Source: an uncultured Acetatifactor sp. (GTDB lineage Bacteria > Bacillota > Clostridia > Lachnospirales > Lachnospiraceae). From it: a stretch of 64,000 nt of DNA. Below, piece after piece: positions 25,505 through 33,501 of this stretch; within the stretch, counting starts at the first letter, position 1, and every line of letters starts with the position of its first letter. A program made the position numbers and the translations under genes. The DNA is taken from the NCBI GenBank assembly GCA_910584375.1, contig CAJUAH010000024.1, positions 1-64,000 on the forward strand, in the 5' to 3' direction. The notes under the pieces are model-generated. The model saw only the letters and a list, made by a program, of their open reading frames with translations, did no database searches and was not told the origin of the DNA.

Positions 25505-26809
25505 TTGGCGAGAGAGCCTGAAGATAACGAAATAAAACGGAAGACAGGAGCGTTGGCGGGAGAGGTGCTGGCGCTGGCCAGGGACAGTATTCTGGTGTCC
25601 CTGCGATTTCTGGATGTGGCGCTGCTGGGTCTGGTCTGGCAGGAGAAACCGTCCATCGGCTGTATGGCCACGGACGGCAGCACCGTGTGGTACGATCCCG
25701 AACATATACTGCGGCTGTACCGCCGGGACCCCGGGCTGGTGACCCGCAGTATGCTGCACCTGCTGCTGCACTGCATCTTTTTTCATGGGTTTGCCTATGA
25801 CAGAGTGGAGCGTGAGCTGTGGGATATGGCGGCGGATATGGCGGTGGAGAGCGTGATCCTGGAGATGGATCTGCCCATGGCAAGCCTGGATACGGACGGG
25901 GAGGCGGAGGCGAAACTGCGGGTGTGGCGGGAAGATGTGGGAGCCTTGACGGCGGAACGCATCTACAGATATATGAAACACAATCCTCTCAGCCCCCGGG
26001 AACGGCAGGAACTGACCGCGCTGTTTTACCGGGACGATCATGGGCGGTGGATGCCTGCGGGAGAGGTTCAGATGACGCCCCAGCAGTGGAAAAAGATAAG
26101 CGAGCGCGTCAAAGCGGATCTGAAATCTTTTACCAAAGGCAGGACGGGCACCCAGGGTCTGGAAAAAAATCTGGCGGAGGCCACCCGGGATAAGTACGAT
26201 TACGGCGCGATCCTGAAACGTTTTACGGTCATGGGAGAAGACATGACCGTGAACGACGAAGAGTTTGACTATATCTATTATACCTACGGGCTTGCCCGTT
26301 ACGGCAATATGCCTCTGATCGAACCGCTGGAGTATAAGGACGCCAAAAAGGTAAAGGAGTTCGTCATCGCCCTGGACACTTCCGCCTCCTGCCGGGGGCC
26401 GGTGGTAAAGGCATTTTTAAATAAGACTTACTCTCTGCTGAAAGGCTCGGAGAATTTTTTTACCAAAATAAACGTGCATATCATCCAGTGCGACCATGAG
26501 GTGCAGAGCGATACGAAAATAACCTGCGACGAGGATTTTCAGCAGTTTATGGCCCACGGCAAGCTGCAGGGATTCGGGGCCACGGATTTCCGGCCGGTGT
26601 TCGAGTACGTGGACAAATTGCTGGAGCAGGGGGAGTTTGACAATCTGAAAGGGCTGATTTATTTTACCGACGGCTATGGCATATATCCGGAGAGGATGCC
26701 GGGCTATGACGTGATATTCGCTTTTCTGGAGGAGGACGAGGCGCGCCGGAGCGTACCGCCCTGGAGTATGAAAGTTATCATAGAAGAGGAGCAGGGAGAA
26801 GAGACATGA
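25505..26809 (+). CDS. VWA-domain protein, DUF2201 putative metallopeptidase type
   Basis: This 434-aa protein of the DUF2201 family has an N-terminal peptidase-like domain and a C-terminal von Willebrand A domain. The VWA MIDAS residues are present: D291-T-S-A-S, GATDF, and FTDGYG. The N-terminal helix where relatives carry HExxH reads HLLLH, so the catalytic Glu is missing and the domain may be inactive. I chose TTG 25505 because GGGAGGAGAG lies just upstream; earlier in-frame codons read through noncoding sequence. It overlaps the next gene by four bases (ATGA), so it is coupled to a MoxR-type ATPase. VWA/MoxR pairs often assemble or remodel metal-containing complexes or act in conflict systems. 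Confidence 0.83.
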   Translation: MAREPEDNEIKRKTGALAGEVLALARDSILVSLRFLDVALLGLVWQEKPSIGCMATDGSTVWYDPEHILRLYRRDPGLVTRSMLHLLLHCIFFHGFAYDRVERELWDMAADMAVESVILEMDLPMASLDTDGEAEAKLRVWREDVGALTAERIYRYMKHNPLSPRERQELTALFYRDDHGRWMPAGEVQMTPQQWKKISERVKADLKSFTKGRTGTQGLEKNLAEATRDKYDYGAILKRFTVMGEDMTVNDEEFDYIYYTYGLARYGNMPLIEPLEYKDAKKVKEFVIALDTSASCRGPVVKAFLNKTYSLLKGSENFFTKINVHIIQCDHEVQSDTKITCDEDFQQFMAHGKLQGFGATDFRPVFEYVDKLLEQGEFDNLKGLIYFTDGYGIYPERMPGYDVIFAFLEEDEARRSVPPWSMKVIIEEEQGEET

Positions 26810-28371
26810 ACATCAAACAGGCTAAGGAGTATATCAAGAACTCCGTGAACATATATCTGAAAAAGGACGAGTTTGGGGAGTACAGTATTCCGGTGGTGCG
26901 CCAGCGCCCCATTTTCCTGCTGGGCGCGCCGGGGATCGGCAAGACGGCGGTGATGGAGCAGATCGCCCAGGAGATGGGGATCGCGCTGGTATCCTATTCC
27001 ATGACCCATCACACCCGTCAGTCGGCGCTGGGACTGCCGTTTATCGCCCACAGGACTTACGGAGGGCAGGAGTACGACATCTCCGAATATACCATGAGCG
27101 AGATCATCGCGTCCATATACGAAACCATGGAGGAGAGCGGTATCCGGGAGGGAATCCTGTTTCTGGACGAGATCAACTGTGTGTCGGAGACTTTGGCTCC
27201 CGCCATGCTCCAGTTTTTGCAATATAAAGTATTCGGGCGGCACCGGGTACCGGAGGGATGGGTCATCGTCACCGCGGGCAATCCGCCGGAGTACAACAAG
27301 TCCGTGCGGGAATTTGACGTGGTGACCATGGACCGGCTGAAGGTCATGGAGGTGGAGGCGGACTACCGCACCTGGAAGGAATACGCGCTGGAGCGCCATC
27401 TTCATGGCGCGGTGCTGAATTTTCTGGATCTGAAAAAGGAATATTTCTATCATATGGAGATCACCGCCAAGGGGCGCAGCTATGTGACGGCCCGTGGATG
27501 GGAGGATTTGTCGCAGATACTGCAGCATTATGAGGAGGAGAGTCTTGGCGTGGACGAAACCCTGGTGGGACAGTATATCCGCAACGATAAGATCGTCAGG
27601 GAATTCACCGCCTACTATGATCTGTACCAAAAGTATCAGAAGGACTATCGGATACAGGAGATCCTGGAGGGCAGACCCACCGTACAGGCCATCGCCCGGG
27701 CCAGAGAGGCCGCTTTCGACGAAAGACTTTCTCTGGTGGGGATGCTGCTGGACCGGATGCTGGCGGATATGCAGGAGGTTATGGAACAGGCGGCTTATCT
27801 CACCGATACCCGCGCCCTGCTGCTGGCGGTGAAGAATACGGTGACCGGGGATACCAGGCCCGAGCAGGTGGCGGTTTTTATGGAGCAGTTGGAAGGGAAA
27901 AAGCGGGAGCAGATGTTTGCCCTGGACAGGGCCGGGACTTTGTCCGGCGAGGACAGAAAAAGGAGCAGGAAAGTGCTGCTGTTTCTGGAACAGTCCCGCA
28001 GGGCGGTGATGACCGGGCAGTGCGGCGGCTCCGCAGACGGGGACGTACAGGGGCAGCCCGGCGCGGTCAGCGGCGGAGAGAGGGCGTTTGCGGTGGTCCG
28101 GGAGCGGTATGAGGCGGCGGTATCCGGGATGAAACGGGATACCCAGCGGGTGCAGCAGGAGCTGCACAACCTCTTTATGTTTGCCCAGGAGGCTTTCGCC
28201 GAGGGGAATGAAATGCTGATTCTGGTGACCCAGTTGACCGTGAGCAGCGCCGGAGCCGGATTTATCGCCGCATTCGGCAGCGAAGACTATCAGCGGTTCA
28301 GCCAGGATCTGATGCTTGCCCAGCGGCAGAGCCGGATACAGGGGCAGATCGCGGAGCTGAAACTGGAGTGA
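26806..28371 (+). CDS. MoxR-type AAA ATPase
   Basis: This 521-aa AAA+ ATPase has Walker A GAPGIGKT near residues 43-50 and Walker B ILFLDEINCVSE. Sensor 1 follows in VTAGNPPEYN, with the arginine-containing RLKVMEVE after it. The domain is followed by a ~250-residue helical C-terminal region without a recognised fold. MoxR ATPases act as chaperones with a VWA partner, and the VWA gene is directly upstream with overlapping stop and start codons. The third gene, an LRR protein, follows after 52 bases. Confidence 0.88.
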   Translation: MNIKQAKEYIKNSVNIYLKKDEFGEYSIPVVRQRPIFLLGAPGIGKTAVMEQIAQEMGIALVSYSMTHHTRQSALGLPFIAHRTYGGQEYDISEYTMSEIIASIYETMEESGIREGILFLDEINCVSETLAPAMLQFLQYKVFGRHRVPEGWVIVTAGNPPEYNKSVREFDVVTMDRLKVMEVEADYRTWKEYALERHLHGAVLNFLDLKKEYFYHMEITAKGRSYVTARGWEDLSQILQHYEEESLGVDETLVGQYIRNDKIVREFTAYYDLYQKYQKDYRIQEILEGRPTVQAIARAREAAFDERLSLVGMLLDRMLADMQEVMEQAAYLTDTRALLLAVKNTVTGDTRPEQVAVFMEQLEGKKREQMFALDRAGTLSGEDRKRSRKVLLFLEQSRRAVMTGQCGGSADGDVQGQPGAVSGGERAFAVVRERYEAAVSGMKRDTQRVQQELHNLFMFAQEAFAEGNEMLILVTQLTVSSAGAGFIAAFGSEDYQRFSQDLMLAQRQSRIQGQIAELKLE

Positions 28372-28423
28372 ATATGACGCCGGCATGGGCACAGTTTTAC
28401 GATTGCCTCAAAGGGGTGCAGCG

Positions 28424-29338
28424 ATGAAAATATATGAGCATGACATGGGCGTCGGCTGCCTGCAATATACGGTAGAGCAGGACGGCGTCTGCATAAGCGG
28501 TTGGCGGGGAAACGGCCGGTCGGTCAGCGTGCCGGAGGAGATAGAAGGGCAGCCGGTGACGGGCGTGGGCAGAAAGGCGTTTCTCAGCAAGAAGAATCTG
28601 CGGGAGATTGTGCTGCCCGTGAGTCTGCGCAGTCTGGGCGACTGGGCTTTCGCCTATTGCAATAATCTGGAGCGGGTGACGGTTCCCGCCGGATGCTTTG
28701 ATATAGGCAGGACTTTGTTTCTGGACTGCGACAGACTGGAGTGTATCTCCGGTATTCGCCCCGGCTCAGGCGCGGGAGGGGAGGCATGGTCCGAATCCTG
28801 CGGACGGCTGCTTGCGGCGGCCGTGACCCGGCTGGATGCCTATTATCTGTTGGAACCCGGGGCGGTGGGCAGTCCTGAGTGGCTCAGAAAATGGGATGCC
28901 CGCCTGGAGGCGGTGATGAGGGCCGACGACGGAGAGGGGTATTCCAAACAGGTACTTTGCGGCGAAGAGGACTATGGCAGCACGGATATGGGGGCGTATC
29001 TGCGTGCTGCAAGGCAGAAAAAGGCGGGGCTGGCGATGCTGCGGCTTAAGTGCGACCAGGGACTTGCGCCCGACATGCGGCAATATCTGGAGCAGTATCT
29101 GCGGACACATACCAAGGGCTGTGAGAGTGAGGAGAGCTGGCAGGTGATTCTGGCCCAGGGGGAGTCGCATCCCGAGGATGTGCAGCTGTTTCTGCGGCTG
29201 GGCTGCGCGGGAAGGGAAAATATAGAGGCCATGATCTCGCAGATGCGGGAAGACCAGCCCCAGCTGCGGGCGGCGTTTTTGCGCTACCAGCAGGAGCAGT
29301 TGGGACACGGGGACTTTTTCGCGGGATTGTCCCTGTGA
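28424..29338 (+). CDS. LRR_5 (BspA-like) protein of the VWA/MoxR operon
   Basis: This 304-aa protein contains a short BspA-type leucine-rich repeat region in residues ~25-110 (VTGVGRKAFLSKKNLREIVLP, LRSLGDWAFAYCNNLERVTVP; motifs KAFxxxxNLxxIxLP). A ~190-residue helical region without recognised family follows. It has no signal peptide, so unlike most BspA proteins it stays in the cytoplasm. ATG 28424 follows AAAGGGGTG. Operon position suggests it supplies target recognition or is the substrate for the VWA/MoxR pair, which is inference. Confidence 0.75.
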   Translation: MKIYEHDMGVGCLQYTVEQDGVCISGWRGNGRSVSVPEEIEGQPVTGVGRKAFLSKKNLREIVLPVSLRSLGDWAFAYCNNLERVTVPAGCFDIGRTLFLDCDRLECISGIRPGSGAGGEAWSESCGRLLAAAVTRLDAYYLLEPGAVGSPEWLRKWDARLEAVMRADDGEGYSKQVLCGEEDYGSTDMGAYLRAARQKKAGLAMLRLKCDQGLAPDMRQYLEQYLRTHTKGCESEESWQVILAQGESHPEDVQLFLRLGCAGRENIEAMISQMREDQPQLRAAFLRYQQEQLGHGDFFAGLSL

Positions 29339-29389
29339 GGCAATGGGAGATCATCTGTCGAAAATCTTCACGTTAGTCGGTAAAAACAG

Positions 29390-29417
29390 TTGCGGCACAG
29401 GGAAAAAGTGGTATAAT
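29390..29417 (+). promoter_or_regulatory. Sigma-A promoter for the UDP-sugar pyrophosphorylase
   Basis: TTGCGG (29390-29395) and a perfect TATAAT (29412-29417) are 16 bp apart, 45 bases before the ATG at 29463. Confidence 0.68.
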
Positions 29418-29462
29418 GTTCGCAAAGGGCAGAGTCACTTTGCGGGAAAGAAGGAGATCGCT

Positions 29463-30689
29463 ATGACATTGACAGAAGCAAAACAGAAACTGGCGCAGTA
29501 CGGTCAGGAGCATGTATTGAAATACTACGAGGAGCTGGATGAGGCGGCTCGGGAGGCGCTGTTGACCCAGATCGCGGAGACGGATATGAGCGTTTTGGCC
29601 TCCTGTAAGCACAGGGAGGAACTGGTCAGAAAGGGCGAGATTACTCCGCTGGCGGCTATGGAGCTGGACGAGATTGCCGCAAACAGACAGCATTTTACGG
29701 CCACGGGTCTCACCGCGATCCGTGACGGCAAGGTGGGCGCGGTGCTGCTGGCGGGCGGCATGGGTACGCGGCTGGGTTCCGACAATCCCAAGTGCATGTA
29801 CAATGTGGGCATTAACAGGGAGCTGTACATATTTGAATGTCTGGTAAACAACATGATGGATGTGGTGAAACAGAGCGGCGCCTGGTTCCATCTCTTTGTC
29901 ATGACCAGTGAGAAGAACAACGACGTAACGATACAGTTTATGAAGGAAAAGAAGTTTTTCGGGTACAATCCGGAGTTCGTACATTTTTTCAAGCAGGAGA
30001 TGGCGGCTGCTACGGATTATGAGGGAAGGATCTATCTGGAGGAGAAGGGCAGACTGGCCACCTCGCCCAACGGAAACGGAGGCTGGTTTATCTCCATGAA
30101 AAACGCGGGTCTGCTGGATATTGTAAAGAGAGAGGGCATAGAGTGGATCAATGTCTTTGCCGTGGACAATGTGCTGCAGCGAATTGCAGATCCCTGCTTT
30201 GTGGGCGCTACCATTGAGAGAAACTGTGATGTGGGAGCCAAGGTGGTGCGCAAGAACGCGCCGGATGAAAAGGTGGGCGTGATGTGTCTGGAGGACGGCA
30301 GACCTTCCATCGTGGAATATTACGATCTCACACAGGAACTGATGGACGCCAGGGATGAGAAAGGAAATCCGGCATATAACTTCGGCGTGATCCTCAATTA
30401 TCTGTTCAGGGTATCCGCTCTGGAACAGTTGCTGGAGGGCAAGCTGCCGTTGCATATCGTGGAGAAAAAGATTCCCTGTCTGGACGAAAACGGGGAGCTG
30501 TATAAGCCCCAGGAGCCTAACGGTTACAAGTATGAGAACCTGGTGCTGGATATGATTCACCAGATGGACAGTTGTCTGCCCTATGAGGTGGAGAGAAACA
30601 GGGAGTTTGCGCCCATCAAGAACAAGACGGGTATCGACTCGGTGGAGAGCGCCCGGGCCCTGTTGCGGGAAAACGGCGTGGAGCTGTAG
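29463..30689 (+). CDS. UDPGP-family UTP-sugar-1-phosphate uridylyltransferase
   Basis: This 408-aa nucleotidyltransferase is of the eukaryote-like UDPGP family (UDP-glucose / UDP-GlcNAc pyrophosphorylase). The nucleotide-binding loop is LLAGGMGTRLGSDNPK, followed by the sugar-binding region (SPNGNGGW, NVFAVDN). It makes a UDP-sugar from UTP and a sugar 1-phosphate. Glucose or N-acetylglucosamine cannot be separated by eye. ATG 29463 follows AAGGAG and has its own promoter. The galE gene is 60 bases downstream, which points to UDP-glucose/UDP-galactose or the N-acetyl forms. The intergenic gap holds a small perfect hairpin (GCATAGCC/GGCTATGC) without a T-run. Confidence 0.85.
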   Translation: MTLTEAKQKLAQYGQEHVLKYYEELDEAAREALLTQIAETDMSVLASCKHREELVRKGEITPLAAMELDEIAANRQHFTATGLTAIRDGKVGAVLLAGGMGTRLGSDNPKCMYNVGINRELYIFECLVNNMMDVVKQSGAWFHLFVMTSEKNNDVTIQFMKEKKFFGYNPEFVHFFKQEMAAATDYEGRIYLEEKGRLATSPNGNGGWFISMKNAGLLDIVKREGIEWINVFAVDNVLQRIADPCFVGATIERNCDVGAKVVRKNAPDEKVGVMCLEDGRPSIVEYYDLTQELMDARDEKGNPAYNFGVILNYLFRVSALEQLLEGKLPLHIVEKKIPCLDENGELYKPQEPNGYKYENLVLDMIHQMDSCLPYEVERNREFAPIKNKTGIDSVESARALLRENGVEL

Positions 30690-30749
30690 ATACAGAATGA
30701 TGTAATAGTGCGGGCATAGCCACGGCTATGCGGGAAAGAGGTATATATT

Positions 30750-31766
30750 ATGAAGATATTGGTGACAGGCGGCGCGGGATATATCGGCAGCCATACGGTG
30801 GTGGAGCTGCAGAACGCGGGTCATGAGGCGGTGGTGCTGGACAATCTGAGCAACGCCAGCGAAAAGGTTCTTGAGCGGGTAGAAAAGCTCACCGGAAAGG
30901 CCGTACCTTTTTATAAGGCGGATATTCTGGACAGAGAGGCTTTGGAGAAGATATTTGAGGCGGAGAAACCGGACGCCGTGATTCATTTCGCGGGCCTGAA
31001 GGCAGTGGGCGAATCGGTGCAAAAGCCCTGGGAATATTATGAGAACAATATCTCCGGTACTCTGACTTTGGTGGATGTGATGAGGAAACACGGCGTAAAA
31101 AACATTATTTTCTCCTCCAGCGCCACCGTGTATGGAGATCCGGCCTTTGTGCCCATCACGGAGGAGTGCCCCAAGGGGCAGTGTACCAATCCGTACGGCT
31201 GGACTAAATCCATGCTGGAGCAGATCCTTATGGATATCCAGAAGGCCGATCCTGAGTGGAACGTGATCCTGCTGCGGTACTTCAACCCCATCGGAGCGCA
31301 TAAGAGCGGCACGATCGGCGAGAATCCCAACGGTATCCCCAACAATCTGATGCCCTATATCACCCAGGTGGCGGTGGGGAAACTGCCGCAGCTCAGCGTC
31401 TACGGCGACGATTATGACACGCCGGACGGTACCGGAGTGCGGGATTATATCCATGTGGTGGATCTGGCGCTGGGACATGTGAAAGCGCTTAAGAAGATCC
31501 AGGAGAAGGCTGGCCTGAAGATTTATAATCTGGGAACAGGCACCGGTTACAGTGTGTTGGATGTGGTCAAGAACTTCGAGGCGGCCAGCGGAGTCAAGAT
31601 TCCTTATGTGATCAAGGGACGCCGTCCCGGCGACATTGCCGCCTGTTATGCCCAGGCAGATCTTGCCAAAGAGGAGCTGGGCTGGGAGGCGCAGTACGGG
31701 ATCCGGGAGATGTGTGCCGACTCCTGGAGATGGCAGAGCCAGAATCCCAACGGATATGACGAGTAA
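30750..31766 (+). CDS. galE: UDP-glucose 4-epimerase
   Basis: This 338-aa extended short-chain dehydrogenase interconverts UDP-glucose and UDP-galactose (possibly the N-acetyl forms). The NAD-binding motif is GGAGYIGSH (residues 7-15), the catalytic Ser is in FSSSATVYG (122-126), and Y149-x3-K153 (YGWTK) completes the site. Length and signature (HFAGLKAVGES, RYFNPIGAH) fit GalE closely. It lies downstream of the UDP-sugar pyrophosphorylase, so the two likely supply UDP-galactose for cell-surface glycans. A 21-bp perfect-stem terminator follows. Confidence 0.95.
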   Translation: MKILVTGGAGYIGSHTVVELQNAGHEAVVLDNLSNASEKVLERVEKLTGKAVPFYKADILDREALEKIFEAEKPDAVIHFAGLKAVGESVQKPWEYYENNISGTLTLVDVMRKHGVKNIIFSSSATVYGDPAFVPITEECPKGQCTNPYGWTKSMLEQILMDIQKADPEWNVILLRYFNPIGAHKSGTIGENPNGIPNNLMPYITQVAVGKLPQLSVYGDDYDTPDGTGVRDYIHVVDLALGHVKALKKIQEKAGLKIYNLGTGTGYSVLDVVKNFEAASGVKIPYVIKGRRPGDIAACYAQADLAKEELGWEAQYGIREMCADSWRWQSQNPNGYDE

Positions 31767-31775
31767 AGAAGAACC

Positions 31776-31825
31776 ATAAATAGAACCGCATCCCCTGGTG
31801 TATGAGGGGATGCGGTTCTATTTAT
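31776..31825. terminator. Strong bidirectional terminator hairpin
   Basis: A perfect 21-bp stem (31776-31796 with 31805-31825; GAACCGCATCCCC core) has an 8-base loop. It lies between the converging galE and DUF3592 genes. The outer AT pairs supply the U-rich ends in both directions. Confidence 0.9.
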
Positions 31826-31880
31826 GACATGCATTTTAAGTATGTTCTCCGCAGCAGAAGGATTCCTATGGCGTCGGTCT

Positions 31881-32618
31881 TCAAGTGTAATCGATAACCT
31901 TGGGATTGGCGGGCGGATCGGTGTTGACCACATATTTGCTGTAATCGTCGGGATCCACATACACTTCGATGGGATCTCCGGGCGCGTATCCCGGCTCCAC
32001 CATCACATTCCTGCTCTTGAAACGGTATGTAACGTCTTTATACGCATCATAGTAAGTACAGTAAATTAGGTAGGGATGCCGTCTGTTGTAGGAGACGGAA
32101 TAATTTTGGTCAATGCGATCCACCGTGGCCTGTAAAAGCTGTCCGGTCTGCATCAGCTTTTTGCCCTTGATGGAGTTTTTCAGCATGCCGGTAGTGGGGA
32201 TAAATCCCAGCAACAGGAAGAGCAGACCCATCGCCAGCAGCATGACATAGGCGAAAGTATCGCCGGATTTAGAGGCTATGTGGGTAGGCGCTCCGGGATC
32301 TACCAGCAGGAGGATGTCCTTGCCCACATGCATACCGCTGTTGTAGTATCCCAGAGGTATGTTGTCATAATCCCGGCCGTTGTAGCTGTAGCTCACAAAA
32401 GTACTGTGGCTGACGTCTCCGTCGGAACCTCGCCGGGACTCGATATCGCTGATCGTACCTGTGACTTCCACCGCTATGTTCTGAAAGCGGATACTGCTTC
32501 GCATGAGCAGGAAACCGCCGATGAGCATGGCTGCACCGGCCAGCCCGAAGATCAGGAAGATAAACAGGGGCGTCGCGTTTTTTCTTTTTAAGGATCTTTT
32601 GCGGGAGCTGTTTGTCAT
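31881..32618 (-). CDS. DUF3592-type membrane protein
   Basis: This 245-aa protein has a basic N-terminus (RKRSLKRK), a transmembrane segment at ~18-40, an extracytoplasmic domain (~45-120), a second transmembrane segment at ~122-145, and a second similar domain (~150-245). The two soluble parts share DUF3592-like features (VEVTGTISDIESR ... VSYSYNGRDY ... VGKDILLLVDP; then LLQATVDRI ... YLIYCTYYDA ... GDPIEVYVDP), suggesting an internal duplication. The function is unknown. ATG 32618 follows GAGGTATC. It diverges from exoA. Confidence 0.8.
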   Translation of the reverse strand: MTNSSRKRSLKRKNATPLFIFLIFGLAGAAMLIGGFLLMRSSIRFQNIAVEVTGTISDIESRRGSDGDVSHSTFVSYSYNGRDYDNIPLGYYNSGMHVGKDILLLVDPGAPTHIASKSGDTFAYVMLLAMGLLFLLLGFIPTTGMLKNSIKGKKLMQTGQLLQATVDRIDQNYSVSYNRRHPYLIYCTYYDAYKDVTYRFKSRNVMVEPGYAPGDPIEVYVDPDDYSKYVVNTDPPANPKVIDYT

Positions 32619-32667
32619 GGCGTTTGATACCTCGTTTCCTTATTTGTACATACCTTTTATTTGGTAC

Positions 32668-32696
32668 TTGTCCCTTTGGAGGAAATCAAGTATGAT
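32668..32696 (+). promoter_or_regulatory. Sigma-A promoter for exoA-addBA
   Basis: TTGTCC (32668-32673) and TATGAT (32691-32696) are 17 bp apart, about 40 bases before exoA. No other good promoter precedes addB or addA, so this probably drives all three genes. Confidence 0.6.
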
Positions 32697-32735
32697 ATAA
32701 ATATACTATAGCATAGATCAGCGGAGGAGAAAAGC

Positions 32736-33488
32736 ATGAAATTGATCTCATGGAATGTAAACGGACTGCGTGCCTGTCTGGATAAAGGCTTTATGGATTT
32801 TTTTAAGGAGGCGGAGGCGGATGTGTTCTGCCTGCAGGAGATCAAGCTGTCTGCGGGACAGCTCGATCTGGAACTGCCGGGCTATCATCAGTACTGGAAT
32901 TATGCGGAGAAAAAGGGGTACTCCGGCACTGCCATATTCAGCAGACAGGAGCCCCTCAACGTGGCTTACGGCATTGGCGTTCCGGAGCACGATCATGAGG
33001 GCAGAGTGATCGCGGCGGAGTATCCGGAGTACTATGTGGTGACGGTGTATACGCCCAATTCCCAGAGGGAACTGACCAGACTGGATTACCGCATGGAGTG
33101 GGAGGCGGCTTTTCTGGCCTATCTGAAAAAGCTGGAAGAGCGCAAACCGGTAATATATTGCGGGGATCTGAACGTGGCCCACAGAGAGATCGACTTGAAG
33201 AACCCCAAGAGCAACCGCCACAACGCCGGCTTTACCGATGAGGAGAGGGCATGCTTTACCAAAGTACTGGAGAACGGTTTTGTGGACACGTTCCGGCACT
33301 TTTACCCGGATCTGGAGGGCGCGTACAGCTGGTGGTCCTATATGGCCCAGTCCAGAGCCAGGAACATAGGGTGGCGTATCGACTATTTCGTATGCTCCGA
33401 GGCGCTCAGGGACAGACTCCGGGACGCCAAAATCCATGCCCGGGTCATGGGTTCGGATCATTGTCCTGTGGAGCTGGAGTTGGTGTGA
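32736..33488 (+). CDS. exoA: Exodeoxyribonuclease III / AP endonuclease
   Basis: This 250-aa endonuclease/exonuclease/phosphatase-fold enzyme nicks DNA at abasic sites and has 3' exonuclease activity. Conserved residues are readable: WNVNGLRA, metal ligand E35 (LQEIK), GDLNVAH, DYFVCSE and GSDHCPV at the C-terminus. It is full length. The gene is 13 bases upstream of addB, forming a DNA repair operon. ATG 32736 follows GGAGGAGAAAAGC. Confidence 0.95.
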   Translation: MKLISWNVNGLRACLDKGFMDFFKEAEADVFCLQEIKLSAGQLDLELPGYHQYWNYAEKKGYSGTAIFSRQEPLNVAYGIGVPEHDHEGRVIAAEYPEYYVVTVYTPNSQRELTRLDYRMEWEAAFLAYLKKLEERKPVIYCGDLNVAHREIDLKNPKSNRHNAGFTDEERACFTKVLENGFVDTFRHFYPDLEGAYSWWSYMAQSRARNIGWRIDYFVCSEALRDRLRDAKIHARVMGSDHCPVELELV

Positions 33489-33501
33489 ATAGGAGAGGAC
33501 T

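Noticed and set aside
30711..30731. Terminator between the UDP-sugar pyrophosphorylase and galE
   Set aside because: The GCATAGCC/GGCTATGC hairpin lacks a T-run, and the genes are close and functionally linked.
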